A stretch of 64,000 nt of DNA, from positions 1-64,000 of the forward strand of contig NZ_JAHZQZ020000011.1 in assembly GCF_019449275.2 (NCBI RefSeq), written 5' to 3'. This DNA comes from Microbacterium sp. HD4P20. Lineage in GTDB: Bacteria; Actinomycetota; Actinomycetes; Actinomycetales; Microbacteriaceae. The position numbers and the translations under genes are program-made. Numbering within the stretch: the first letter of the stretch is position 1; every line of letters begins with the position of its first letter. The notes under the pieces were generated by a model. That model saw only the letters and a list, made by a program, of their open reading frames with translations, searched no databases and was not told the DNA's origin. This document shows positions 17,305-25,905 of this stretch, one piece after another.

Positions 17305-18774
17305 TCAGTTGAGCGCGGACGTGAGCCGCGCGACCCCGTCGAGGAAGGTCGCTTTGGCGGGTTGGCGTCGCCACTCTTCGAGGGTCAGCTCCCGGCCGGC
17401 GTCGCGGTAGCCCTGCTCGACCTGGCGCATCGCCGCCACGAACGTTGCGCCGCGGACGAGGAGCGAGACCTCGCTGTTGAGACTGAACGAGCGGATGTCC
17501 ATGTTGCTCGAGCCGATCACGGCGATGTCGTCGTCGATCGAGAAGTGCTTGGAGTGGAGGATGAACGGCGGCGGGTAGAGGAAGATCCGCACTCCCGCTT
17601 CGAGCAGGGACGTGTAGTACGAGCGCTGGGCGTGGTAGACCAGGCCCTGGTCGCCGATCTCGGATACGAACAGCTGCACCTCGAGGCCGCGCTGGCACGC
17701 CGTGGTGATGGCGTAGATCATGGCCTCGTCGGGAACGAAGTACGGGCTCGTGATGATGACCTTCTCCGTCGCCCCGTAGATCAGCGACAGGAACAGGCGC
17801 AGGTTGTTCTCGGTCTCGTACCCGGGGCCACTCGGGACCACCTGGCACAACAGGGCGTCGGGGGAAGCGGGGCGCTCGAGCTCGCTGACCGGCACGCGTT
17901 CCGCGGTGAGCTCTTCGCCCGTCTCGATCAGCCAGTCGGACTGGAAGACGGCATCGATCGCTGCCACCGTCGGACCGGTGACCCGCGTGACCAGCTCCTG
18001 CCACTGCAGGCCGCGCTCGATGTTCTTTGGCGCGTCGTAGGAGCGGGCGATCAGGTTCTGCGAGCCGAGGAAGCCCACGCGACCGTCGACCACGACGATC
18101 TTGCGGTGGTTGCGCAGATCGGGGCGCTGGTACTCACCCTTCAACGGCTTGACCGGGAGCATGTAGGCCCACTTCACGCCGATGCGGTCGAGCTCGGCCA
18201 CCGTCGCGTCGCTGACAGTCACCTTGCGCGACGCGATGTAGTCCAGCAGCACCCTCACCGTCACCCCACGGGAGACGGCACGTTCCATGGCCGCGAAGAA
18301 GCCGCGAGTGGTGTCGTCGAACCCGACGATGTAGAACTCCACGTGCACGTGATGCCGCGCCTCATCGATCGCCGCCGCCATCGCGTCGATCGACGCCTGG
18401 TAGTCCCCATACAGTGTCGCCTCGTTGCCTCTGGTCGCCGGGAGCGCCGTGAGCGCCTGGTTCTGCTGCACGATTCGCTGGAACCAGCGCGGCTCGCCCT
18501 CGGTGGGCTCGTCGAGCCCGGCCCGGTCGACAGCGGTGCGGATGATGCCGTCGATGCGAGCCTGCTCGGAACGCCGCTTCTTGGGAAGCTTGACGTTGCC
18601 GATCAGCAGGAAGAGCAGGATGCCCACCACGGGCAGCAGGAAGATCAGCAGCAGCCACGACATCGCCGCGGTGGGCTTGCGCCCCCGGGGGATGACGATC
18701 AGCGCGATGACGTTGATCGCGAGGATGGCGAGGGCGCCGATTCCCCAGGTCAGATTTGCGAGCGCAGAGTCCAC
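17305..18774 (-). CDS. cls: Cardiolipin synthase (phospholipase D superfamily)
   Basis: Membrane enzyme of 489 residues that condenses two phosphatidylglycerols to cardiolipin. Two N-terminal hydrophobic helices (about 5-30 and 38-60) form the PLDc_N anchor. Two HKD motifs follow: NHRKIVVVDGRVGFLGSQN (about 223-241) and LHSKHFSIDDDIAVIGSSNMD (about 403-423). Length and order match bacterial ClsA-type synthases. The GTG start has CAGACT 7 nt upstream, so a leaderless mRNA is possible. The upstream sulfatase gene ends 63 nt before it on the same strand. Confidence 0.92.
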   Translation of the reverse strand: MDSALANLTWGIGALAILAINVIALIVIPRGRKPTAAMSWLLLIFLLPVVGILLFLLIGNVKLPKKRRSEQARIDGIIRTAVDRAGLDEPTEGEPRWFQRIVQQNQALTALPATRGNEATLYGDYQASIDAMAAAIDEARHHVHVEFYIVGFDDTTRGFFAAMERAVSRGVTVRVLLDYIASRKVTVSDATVAELDRIGVKWAYMLPVKPLKGEYQRPDLRNHRKIVVVDGRVGFLGSQNLIARSYDAPKNIERGLQWQELVTRVTGPTVAAIDAVFQSDWLIETGEELTAERVPVSELERPASPDALLCQVVPSGPGYETENNLRLFLSLIYGATEKVIITSPYFVPDEAMIYAITTACQRGLEVQLFVSEIGDQGLVYHAQRSYYTSLLEAGVRIFLYPPPFILHSKHFSIDDDIAVIGSSNMDIRSFSLNSEVSLLVRGATFVAAMRQVEQGYRDAGRELTLEEWRRQPAKATFLDGVARLTSALN

Positions 18775-18837
18775 GCCCCCGAGTCTGCCCTGTGATCCTC
18801 GCTCGCGCGTCGCACGGATCGCACGATGTCGGTGGGT

Positions 18838-20337
18838 CTACGACTCGCCGTGGGACGTCCTGAGCTTCTCCAGCACGCGGTCCAGGTTGAACGCCGCGGG
18901 CTCCTGCCGCGGTGGGAACTCCCCGAGCGTCTGCAGCATCCGTGCGACGTACGACTGAGCCGGGACGAGGAGGAACACGCGGGACAGCATCCAGTCGAAG
19001 TACGTGTTCGAGGTGATGTCGGCGCGCTCGAAGGGATCCGTCCGGAGGTTGAAGATCTTCGGCGCCCGCAGCTCGGTGTACGGCTCGAGCCACACGTTCA
19101 AGGTGCCGGCTGCCCGCTGCTCGAGGAACACGATCTTCCAGTTGTCGAAGCGCAGCGCGGTGAGGTCGCCGTCGTCCGAGACGTAGAAGAAGTGGCGACG
19201 GGGGCTCTCGTCGGTCTCGCCGGTGATGTAGTCGAGCTGGTTGTGCCCGTCGAGGTGCACCTTGTACGCGGTCCCGGCGAGCTCGGTGCCCTGCTTCAGC
19301 CGTTCCGCCACATCGGTGTCGCCGGCGGCCGCGAGCAGCGTCACGAACCAGTCGTTGTGGCTCACGATGCCGTTCAGCGTCGTGCCCGCGGGAATCCTGC
19401 CCGGCCAGCGGACCATGCAGGGCACGCGGTACGCGCCCTCCCAGTTGGAGTTCTTCTCGTTGCGGAACGGCGTCATGCCGGCGTCGGGCCAGCTGTTCAT
19501 GTGCGGGCCGTTGTCGGTGGAGTACATGACGATGGTGTCTTCGGCCAGCCCCAGCTCGTCGAGCAGGTCGAGCAGGCTTCCCACGACATCGTCGTGATCG
19601 AGCATCGTGTCGTGGTACTCCGACTGCCAGCGTCCTGCCCGGCCCTTGCTCGCTTCCTTCGTGTGGGTGCGGAAGTGCATGTGCGTCGAGTTGAACCACA
19701 CGAAGAACGGGGTGTCGTCCTCGGCCTGCCGGCGGATGAAGTCCGCCGCGGCATCCCGGAACTCCTCGTCGCACGTCTCCATGCGCTTCTTGGTGAGCGG
19801 TCCCGTGTCTTCGATGCGCTGCGTGCCGTCTTCGTTCGCCCACGAGTGGATGACCCCGCGCGGCCGGAACTTCTCGCTGAAGCCGGGGAACTCCTCGTCC
19901 GTCGGGTAGTCCGGGTGCTCCGGCTCCTCCTCGGCGTTGAGGTGATAGAGGTTGCCGAAGAACTCGTCGAACCCGTGCGCGGTCGGCAGGAACTCGTCGC
20001 GGTCGCCGAGGTGGTTCTTGCCGAACTGGCCGGTCGCGTAGCCCTGGTTCTTGAGGGCCGTCGCGATCGTCGGGTCCTCGGCGCGGAGCCCCACGTCCGC
20101 TCCCGGCATCCCGACCTTCGTCAGCCCGGTGCGGTAAGGGTTCTGACCGGTGATGAAGGCCGCGCGGCCGGCGGTGCAGCTCTGCTCGCCGTAGTAGTCG
20201 GTGAACTTGACGCCCTCGTTCGCGACGCGGTCGATGTTGGGCGTGCGGTACCCCATCAGCCCGTCGGAATAGGTACTGAGGTTCGAGATGCCGATGTCGT
20301 CACCCCAGATGATGAGGATGTTCGGCTTGTCTGCCAT
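18838..20337 (-). CDS. Arylsulfatase (sulfatase family, type I)
   Basis: Hydrolyses sulfate esters. Of 499 residues, the N-terminal NILIIWGDDIG gives the metal-binding Asp pair (D13, D14), and the catalytic signature is C54-T-A-G-R, which needs oxidation of Cys54 to formylglycine. The second metal-site region (LDELGLAEDTIVMYSTDNG) and a C-terminal R/P-rich part are present. There is no signal peptide, so it acts in the cytoplasm or leaves by another route. AGGAG precedes the ATG. The activating enzyme is encoded just upstream on the same strand. Position 3 of the signature is Ala rather than the more common Pro. The substrate is unknown. Confidence 0.9.
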   Translation of the reverse strand: MADKPNILIIWGDDIGISNLSTYSDGLMGYRTPNIDRVANEGVKFTDYYGEQSCTAGRAAFITGQNPYRTGLTKVGMPGADVGLRAEDPTIATALKNQGYATGQFGKNHLGDRDEFLPTAHGFDEFFGNLYHLNAEEEPEHPDYPTDEEFPGFSEKFRPRGVIHSWANEDGTQRIEDTGPLTKKRMETCDEEFRDAAADFIRRQAEDDTPFFVWFNSTHMHFRTHTKEASKGRAGRWQSEYHDTMLDHDDVVGSLLDLLDELGLAEDTIVMYSTDNGPHMNSWPDAGMTPFRNEKNSNWEGAYRVPCMVRWPGRIPAGTTLNGIVSHNDWFVTLLAAAGDTDVAERLKQGTELAGTAYKVHLDGHNQLDYITGETDESPRRHFFYVSDDGDLTALRFDNWKIVFLEQRAAGTLNVWLEPYTELRAPKIFNLRTDPFERADITSNTYFDWMLSRVFLLVPAQSYVARMLQTLGEFPPRQEPAAFNLDRVLEKLRTSHGES

Positions 20338-20439
20338 GTCTGCTCCTGACGTGATCCCGCGACGGACGGCTACGACCTGATCAAAACAGTTCCGTCGCTC
20401 CGCTGGCTAGAGGCGCGGCGCGATTGCCCCCGGCTGTCT

Positions 20440-20496
20440 CGAGACGTCGCGAATGGCCGCTCGCGCGGCGTTCACCCGGCCGTTTGCGACGTCTCG
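20440..20496. repeat. Intergenic palindromic element (copy 2)
   Basis: A 20-nt arm (20440-20459) pairs with 20477-20496 through 18 Watson-Crick pairs and two G-T pairs, leaving a 17-nt loop. It shares the identical 14-nt core 20446-20459 with the element at 9026. It lies between the formylglycine-generating enzyme and sulfatase genes on their upstream/downstream junction, where it could attenuate or process the transcript. Confidence 0.6.
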
Positions 20497-20500
20497 GCGG

Positions 20501-20600
20501 TGGTGGCGGGGTGGCGGGGGTGACGGCGGGAGGGGACGGGCGGGAGTGGGGAGGGGGCGGGCGGGAGTGGGGAGGGCGTGGGCGGGGAGGGGGCGGGGGT
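20501..20600 (+). repeat. G-rich tandem tract (C-rich on the transcribed strand's message complement)
   Basis: About 100 nt of almost pure G with short repeats; the unit CGGGCGGGAGTGGGGAGGG occurs twice, followed by GGGCGGGGAGGGGGCGGGGG. It ends at the stop codon of the FGE gene. The plus strand has many runs of three or more G and could form a G-quadruplex; the FGE/sulfatase mRNA would carry the C-rich strand. Confidence 0.65.
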
Positions 20601-21526
20601 CAGGCGTCGCGGGCGCAGCGGAAGCCGATGTGCGACATGCCGGTGTCTTCGGCCTGCGGGGAGCGGGCCGCGGGGCGGAAGCGCAGGCAGTAGTCGGGTG
20701 AGCACAGGTGCGAGCCGCCCTTGAGCACGCGCCGGGGGATCGCGGGGAAGCCCTCCTGGGCGCTCGCCGCGGCCAGCAGGTTGGTGCGCTTTCCGGCGTC
20801 GACCGGGCTGTCCGACAGGCGCAGGTGCCGCGGCGTGTAGTAGTCGCTGGTCCACTCCCACACGTTGCCGGTCATGTCGTACAGCCCGAAGCCGTTGGCG
20901 GGGTACGAGCCGACGGGTGCGGCATCCCCCACGCCCTGGTTGTCGTACGGGAAGCGGCCGAGCCACGAGTTGGCCTGCGCGATGCCGCCCGGGTAGGGCT
21001 CGTCGCCCCACGCGAAGCGCGCACCGTCGAGTCCGCCCCGCGCGGCGAACTCGTGCTCGGCCTCGGTGGGCAGGCGCATCCCGGCCCACTGTGCGTAGAC
21101 GTTGGCGTCTTCGAACGCGATGTGCACGACGGGATGCCGCAGCCTGCCGTCGATCGACGACTCAGGTCCGAACGGCCGGCGCCAGTGGGCGCCGGGCTGC
21201 CATCGCCACCAGTTGCGCCAGTCGCTCAGGTCGACGGGCCCGGGCGTCGGCGTGAAGACCATGGCGCCCGGCACGAGATCGGCGGGATCGGCGCCCGGGA
21301 AGTCCGCCGGATCGAGTGCCCGCTCCGCCACCGTGACGTACCCGGTGTCGTCGACGAACGCGGCGTACTGCTCGTTGGTGACCTCGTACCGGTCGATCCA
21401 GAACGGCGCTATCTCGCGCTCGTGCACGGGCTTCTCGTCGGGGTAGAAGTCCTCGGACCCCATCCGGAACACGCCGCCTTCGAGAAGCACCTGGTCGTGG
21501 CCGGAGCGGCGTACGGGGGAGGTCAC
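20600..21526 (-). CDS. Formylglycine-generating enzyme (sulfatase-modifying factor)
   Basis: Oxidises the active-site Cys of sulfatases to formylglycine. It has 308 residues from GTG 21526. The family core is seen as GGVFRMGSEDFYPDE (start), WAGMRLPTEAEHEFAARGG, NVWEWTSDYY and GFRCARD (end). The catalytic cysteine pair is C275 and C280 in LCSPDYCLRF, spaced as in Streptomyces FGE. An alternative GTG three codons upstream (21535) exists; 21526 is preferred because TACGGT lies 7 nt before it. It is 262 nt upstream of the arylsulfatase gene, which is its obvious partner. Confidence 0.9.
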   Translation of the reverse strand: MTSPVRRSGHDQVLLEGGVFRMGSEDFYPDEKPVHEREIAPFWIDRYEVTNEQYAAFVDDTGYVTVAERALDPADFPGADPADLVPGAMVFTPTPGPVDLSDWRNWWRWQPGAHWRRPFGPESSIDGRLRHPVVHIAFEDANVYAQWAGMRLPTEAEHEFAARGGLDGARFAWGDEPYPGGIAQANSWLGRFPYDNQGVGDAAPVGSYPANGFGLYDMTGNVWEWTSDYYTPRHLRLSDSPVDAGKRTNLLAAASAQEGFPAIPRRVLKGGSHLCSPDYCLRFRPAARSPQAEDTGMSHIGFRCARDA

Positions 21527-21557
21527 GCCTCCCACCGTATCCCGTCGTTCTGAGGGG

Positions 21558-22229
21558 TCAGAAGCTGCCGATTCCCTTGCCGATCACCACGACACCCATG
21601 GTCAGCAGGAGCACGGCCATGATGACCGCGTTCTCTTTGGCGAGCCAGGCGTGCAGCGCGTCGAGCGGGCCACGCAGCTTCTCGGCGGCGACGAGGTAGC
21701 CGACCACCGGCACGAGGACGGTGGATGCCGCGATCAGCGTGAACACCGCGATCACGAGCGCGCTCGAGCCGCCGTCCAAGGTCGCCGAGCCGATGGTGAC
21801 CCCGGCGCTCACCGCGAGCAGCAGGTTCTTCGGATTCACCGCCGACAGCAGGAACCCGAGGCCGAGCGCCTTGGCGAATGAGATGGAGTCGATGGCCTGC
21901 ATCCACTTCGGCAGGGTGGGGTGGTCGCCGGCTTTCGGACGACCGCGCCACTGCCGCAGTGCGAGCACGAGCAGCAACGCGCCCAGCAGCAGCTGAACGA
22001 CGCCCTTGATCGGTTGGGGGCTGGTCGCGTCCTGGTCGGGCAGCACCGACGACAGCAGAGTGAAGACCGTGACGGCGATGACGATGCCGAGCACCCACCC
22101 CGCCAGGAATCCGGGTCCCGTCAACCGCGCCTTGCGAGACAGGAGCATGAGGATCGCCGCGATGATCGGCACCGGACTGATCGCGATGCCGAGGGCGAGA
22201 GGGAGGATGTCTCCGATGACGGTACCCAT
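21558..22229 (-). CDS. GAP family (Sap/LysE-like) membrane protein
   Basis: Integral membrane protein of 223 residues with six hydrophobic helices. The opening LPLALGIAISPVPIIAAILMLLS and the middle KALGLGFLLSAVNPKNLLLAVSAG are the paired half-motifs of the GAP/Sap family, related to LysE exporters; mycobacterial relatives help export surface lipids. AGGAG precedes the ATG. It starts 15 nt after the SulP gene stops, so the two form an operon. The exported substrate is unknown. Confidence 0.83.
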   Translation of the reverse strand: MGTVIGDILPLALGIAISPVPIIAAILMLLSRKARLTGPGFLAGWVLGIVIAVTVFTLLSSVLPDQDATSPQPIKGVVQLLLGALLLVLALRQWRGRPKAGDHPTLPKWMQAIDSISFAKALGLGFLLSAVNPKNLLLAVSAGVTIGSATLDGGSSALVIAVFTLIAASTVLVPVVGYLVAAEKLRGPLDALHAWLAKENAVIMAVLLLTMGVVVIGKGIGSF

Positions 22230-22244
22230 GTGGGCTCCTGCTTC

Positions 22245-23894
22245 CTACTTCGTGGTGAGCGCGGCGACGGCCGCGCGGTTCGTCGGGTAGACGGTGTCGC
22301 CGTCGCGGATGATTCCGAGCCGTTCCAGGCGGGGCCTCGCATCCGCCCGGAGGCGGCTGAAGCCGAGCGAGACGTCGCTGCGCTCGAGCCAGTCGCGCAG
22401 CGATTCGAATGACTCGGCACCCGTGACGTCGGCGTCGCTCACTGCCTCGAGATCGATCACGAGATGGTTCACGTCCTCGTGCACGCGTGCACGGGTGATG
22501 GCGGACTTGACCGCCGTGCCGAACACGTCGCCGTTGGCGAAGAAGAGGGGGGCCGCCATCCGGACGACGACGATGCCCGGCGCGGTCACGGAGCCGGCGG
22601 GCGCGTCGGCGAGCAGCGAACCGCTCGGCTCGCCGTCGGCGGCCAGTACGTCGATCGCGGGGTTCGCGGCGCGCTTGGCCATGTTCACCAGGGCGAGCAC
22701 GAACGCGACGAGGATGCCGGGGATCGCGCCGATGAAGAGCGTCGCGAGGAAGCACACCACCCCGATCCAGAACTCGAAGCGATCCAAGCGCCACAGCTCG
22801 CGGAACTCGCGGATGCCCAGCAGTGGCAGCACGGCCACACCGACGATCGCGCCGATGGCAGGCGAGGGGATCTCGGCCAGCAGCGCCGTGCCGAAAAGGA
22901 GCAGCAGCAGGGTGCCCCCCGCGAGCACGAACGACGGCAGCTGCGTGCGGGACCCTGCCTGGTCCATCGCGGCGGTGCGGGAAGTCGAGGAGCCCATGGC
23001 GAAGCTGCCGCTGGCGCCGGCGGCGATGTTGCCCACCCCGAACGCGAGCAGATCGCGGTCGGGGCTCGTCGAGTAGTGGCGCTTCTCGGCGTAGGAGCGG
23101 ATCACGAGCAGCCCCTCCGCGACTGTCACCATCGTCAGCGCGAGCGCCGACGGGACGAGAGCGAGCCACTGGGTCCACGAGAGCATCGGCCACGTGAGTT
23201 CAGGCGGTCCGGCAGGTACCTCCCCGAGCACCGCCACGCCCGCGCCGTCGGCATCCGTCACCACCACCACGATCGTCGCGACGATCATCACGATGAGCGC
23301 CCACGGCACGACCGCCAGCAGGCGACGACCGATCAGCAGGATGGCGATCGACCCTGCCGAGATGAGGAGCGACCAGACGTTCAGGGTGCCTAGGCCGGTG
23401 ACGAGGCCGATCATCTTCTCGACGAACTCGCCCCCCGAGTCGATCCTTATGCCCAGCATCTTGGCCACCTGCGACACCAGGATGTCGAGGGCGAGACCCC
23501 CGACGAACCCGATGAGGATCGGCTTGGACAGGAAGTTCGCAAGGAAGCCCAGCTTGAACACCGACATCAGGACGAAGAGGATGCCGCAGATGATCGCCTG
23601 CGCGAGCGCCATCGTCGCGTAATCGGCGGAGCCGGCAGCAGCCAGGCCGCCGATCGAGGAGGCGACCAGGGCGGCGGCCGCGGCATCCGGCGACGCCACC
23701 AGCTGGCGGGACGACACCACTAGGGCGTACACGATCGTCGGGAGGACCAGGGCGTACAGGCCTGCCGTCGGAGGCAGTCCGGCGATCTGCGCGTACCCGA
23801 TATTGAGTGGGATGGCGATCGCGACCAGGGTCACGCCGGCGAGAAGTTCGCGGGCGACGTTCTTCCGTGTGAGCCCGGCGAGTGGTCGTTCCAC
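22245..23894 (-). CDS. SulP family inorganic anion transporter with STAS domain (2 of 3)
   Basis: Membrane transporter of 549 residues from GTG 23894, which has AGGAGG 4 nt upstream; the open frame further upstream overlaps another gene and was discarded. Eleven to twelve hydrophobic segments include ELLAGVTLVAIAIPLNIGYAQ and the conserved AFGVGNIAAGASGSFAMGSS. A C-terminal STAS domain (about 430-540, NHLVIDLEAVSDADVTGAES) follows. It is cotranscribed with the GAP-family exporter, a pairing that hints at coupled anion/solute movement; the substrate is not evident. Confidence 0.87.
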   Translation of the reverse strand: MERPLAGLTRKNVARELLAGVTLVAIAIPLNIGYAQIAGLPPTAGLYALVLPTIVYALVVSSRQLVASPDAAAAALVASSIGGLAAAGSADYATMALAQAIICGILFVLMSVFKLGFLANFLSKPILIGFVGGLALDILVSQVAKMLGIRIDSGGEFVEKMIGLVTGLGTLNVWSLLISAGSIAILLIGRRLLAVVPWALIVMIVATIVVVVTDADGAGVAVLGEVPAGPPELTWPMLSWTQWLALVPSALALTMVTVAEGLLVIRSYAEKRHYSTSPDRDLLAFGVGNIAAGASGSFAMGSSTSRTAAMDQAGSRTQLPSFVLAGGTLLLLLFGTALLAEIPSPAIGAIVGVAVLPLLGIREFRELWRLDRFEFWIGVVCFLATLFIGAIPGILVAFVLALVNMAKRAANPAIDVLAADGEPSGSLLADAPAGSVTAPGIVVVRMAAPLFFANGDVFGTAVKSAITRARVHEDVNHLVIDLEAVSDADVTGAESFESLRDWLERSDVSLGFSRLRADARPRLERLGIIRDGDTVYPTNRAAVAALTTK

Positions 23895-23947
23895 GGCGCC
23901 TCCTGGATGTCGATCCGAGGCTAGCGGCAATCCCGCCGCCCCGACCG

Positions 23948-24544
23948 TCAGCGGGCGGGGTCGATCCGGAGGACTTCGGGGGACTCGCCCAGCGTCATGT
24001 CGTCGACGACGCGCAGGGTGCGCGCCAGGTCGTCGACGGATCCGATCACCGTGCCGAAGCGCTCGCGGTCGGAGCACACGGCGGTCACGGTGACGAAGTG
24101 CGTTCCGGTGTCCCACGTGTAGGTGGCGAACGGCGGCTGGCGGGGATCAGGGGGGAGCGGCATCTCGAGCTTCTCGCCGACCCCCAGGAACGGGTTCGAG
24201 AACGACTGCGTGTCGTCGTACTCCATGGGCATCATCGCGCGTGCCGCCCGCAGCTCGTTCGTCGCCTGCTGCAGCTGGGCCATGGCCACCACCAGCTCGG
24301 CGTCGGCCTTCCACACCCAGACCAGCACGCGTCCGGCGGCCTTGCGCATCAGGAACGGAGCCGCCTGGCTCATCGCCCACGCGGCGACACCGCTGCCCGG
24401 GCGCGCCTCGCCGCCGAGGGCGCCGCTGGCCTGGGTCAGCAGCATCCGGATGGCGGCCTTGCGGTGGCGGCGGCCGCGGAAGCCGAGGGACTCGGTCACC
24501 GCAACCCACAAGTTCGGGTCTGCTTCGGCCTGGAGTCGGGGCAT
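23948..24544 (-). CDS. Hypothetical protein, 198 residues
   Basis: I do not recognise this protein. It is soluble, with an Arg/Lys-rich start (RGRRHRKAAIRMLL), a mixed middle that may be amphipathic helical (residues 70-100), an acidic/aromatic region and a last third that could form beta strands (TGTHFVTVTAVCSDRERF). No catalytic motif is visible. The ATG at 24544 has TACCCT 6 nt upstream, suggesting a leaderless transcript, and the next gene is divergent. It is followed by the SulP/GAP operon after 53 nt. Confidence 0.65.
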   Translation of the reverse strand: MPRLQAEADPNLWVAVTESLGFRGRRHRKAAIRMLLTQASGALGGEARPGSGVAAWAMSQAAPFLMRKAAGRVLVWVWKADAELVVAMAQLQQATNELRAARAMMPMEYDDTQSFSNPFLGVGEKLEMPLPPDPRQPPFATYTWDTGTHFVTVTAVCSDRERFGTVIGSVDDLARTLRVVDDMTLGESPEVLRIDPAR

Positions 24545-24669
24545 GAGTCCAGGGTACGGTGCCGAGCCTGCGCGTTCCCGGGGCTCGGCCTGGCCCTCGG
24601 GTACAGTGGATCCGCGCGTCACCGACCCCACCGCCGCGCGCCCCGCCGTCAGAGACAGGCCCCCATCCC

Positions 24670-25899
24670 GTGACCGATCCTGCGACGCCCGCCGACCTCC
24701 CGTCAGAGTCCCGGCCGCCGAGTCCATCGGCGCGCCCGCTGAAGATCCTCATCGGCGCCGACACCTTCCTGCCGCATGTCAACGGAGCCGCGCGGTTCGC
24801 CGAGCGCCTCGCCGCCGGGCTGGTCGTGCGAGGGCACAACGTGCACGTCATGGCACCCAGCGCAGGACACAGCAACCACGGCACTTTCACCGAGGTGATC
24901 GAAGGCAGCCAGATGACGGTCCACCGGCTTCCGTCGTGGCGCTGGCCGCCTCACGACTGGCTGACCTTCGTGCTGCCGTGGATGTCGAAGCACCACGCGC
25001 GGCGCGTGCTCGACGAGTTCGAACCCGACGTCGTGCATATCCAGTCGCACATCGTCATCGGGCGCGGCCTGGCTCGAGAGGCCCACAAGCGCGGCATCCC
25101 CGTCGTCGCCACGAACCACGTGATGGCCGAGAACATCGTCGACTTCACGACACTGCCGCCCTTCCTCGACAAGATCGCGATCAAGCTCGCGTGGGACGAC
25201 GCCAAACGAACGTTCGCTCTCACCCGCGCCGTGACCACCCCGACCCGTCGTGCCGCGGACTTCCTCGAGAGGACGATTGCGATCAAGGGTGTGATCCCGA
25301 TCAGCTGCGGGATCGAGGCGGCCAACTACACGCCCGACCTTTCGCCCCGCGACGCGCATCGCCTGGTCTTCGTCGGCCGCCTCACGACCGAGAAGCAGAT
25401 CGACGTGATCCTGCGCGCCCTGGCGACACTCGATCCGGCCCTGGATGTGACGTTCGACATCGTGGGCACCGGCGACCAGCGCCGCAATCTCGAGGAGCTC
25501 GCCGAGCAGCTCGGGCTCGACGGCCGCGTCACGTTCCACGGGCACACGGCCGACGAGGAACTGCGCGGCTTCCTCTCTCACGCGAGTGTGTTCGTGATCG
25601 CGTCGATCGCCGAGCTGCAGTCCATCGCGACGATGGAGGCCATGGCCTCGGGCCTGCCCGTGGTCGCCGCCGATGCAGTGGCGCTGCCGCATCTCGTGCA
25701 CGATGGCGAGAACGGCTACCTCTTCCGGCCCGGCGACGTCGACGATCTGGCCGAGAAGCTCACGACGGTGCTGACGCAGGCGCCCGACGAGCGGCTGCGC
25801 ATGCAGCGGGCCTCGCTCGAGGGTGTCAAGGTGCACGACATGCGGCGCACGCTCGACACCTTCGAGGCGCTGTACCGCGACGAACCCTTGCCGGAGTAG
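24670..25899 (+). CDS. Glycosyltransferase family 4 protein (1 of 2)
   Basis: Retaining GT-B glycosyltransferase of 409 residues from GTG 24670. The N-terminal domain starts with KILIGADTFLPHVNGAARFAE, the C-terminal domain with HRLVFVGRLTTEKQIDVILRAL, and the donor-binding EX7E region is ELQSIATMEAMASGLPV. No membrane helix is seen. TACAGT at 24602-24607 is a possible -10 element. The next gene, a second GT4 enzyme, starts 6 nt after its stop, so the pair probably builds a common glycolipid or polysaccharide such as a mannosylated lipid; the donor and acceptor are unknown. Confidence 0.87.
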   Translation: MTDPATPADLPSESRPPSPSARPLKILIGADTFLPHVNGAARFAERLAAGLVVRGHNVHVMAPSAGHSNHGTFTEVIEGSQMTVHRLPSWRWPPHDWLTFVLPWMSKHHARRVLDEFEPDVVHIQSHIVIGRGLAREAHKRGIPVVATNHVMAENIVDFTTLPPFLDKIAIKLAWDDAKRTFALTRAVTTPTRRAADFLERTIAIKGVIPISCGIEAANYTPDLSPRDAHRLVFVGRLTTEKQIDVILRALATLDPALDVTFDIVGTGDQRRNLEELAEQLGLDGRVTFHGHTADEELRGFLSHASVFVIASIAELQSIATMEAMASGLPVVAADAVALPHLVHDGENGYLFRPGDVDDLAEKLTTVLTQAPDERLRMQRASLEGVKVHDMRRTLDTFEALYRDEPLPE

Positions 25900-25905
25900 C
25901 CCGCC

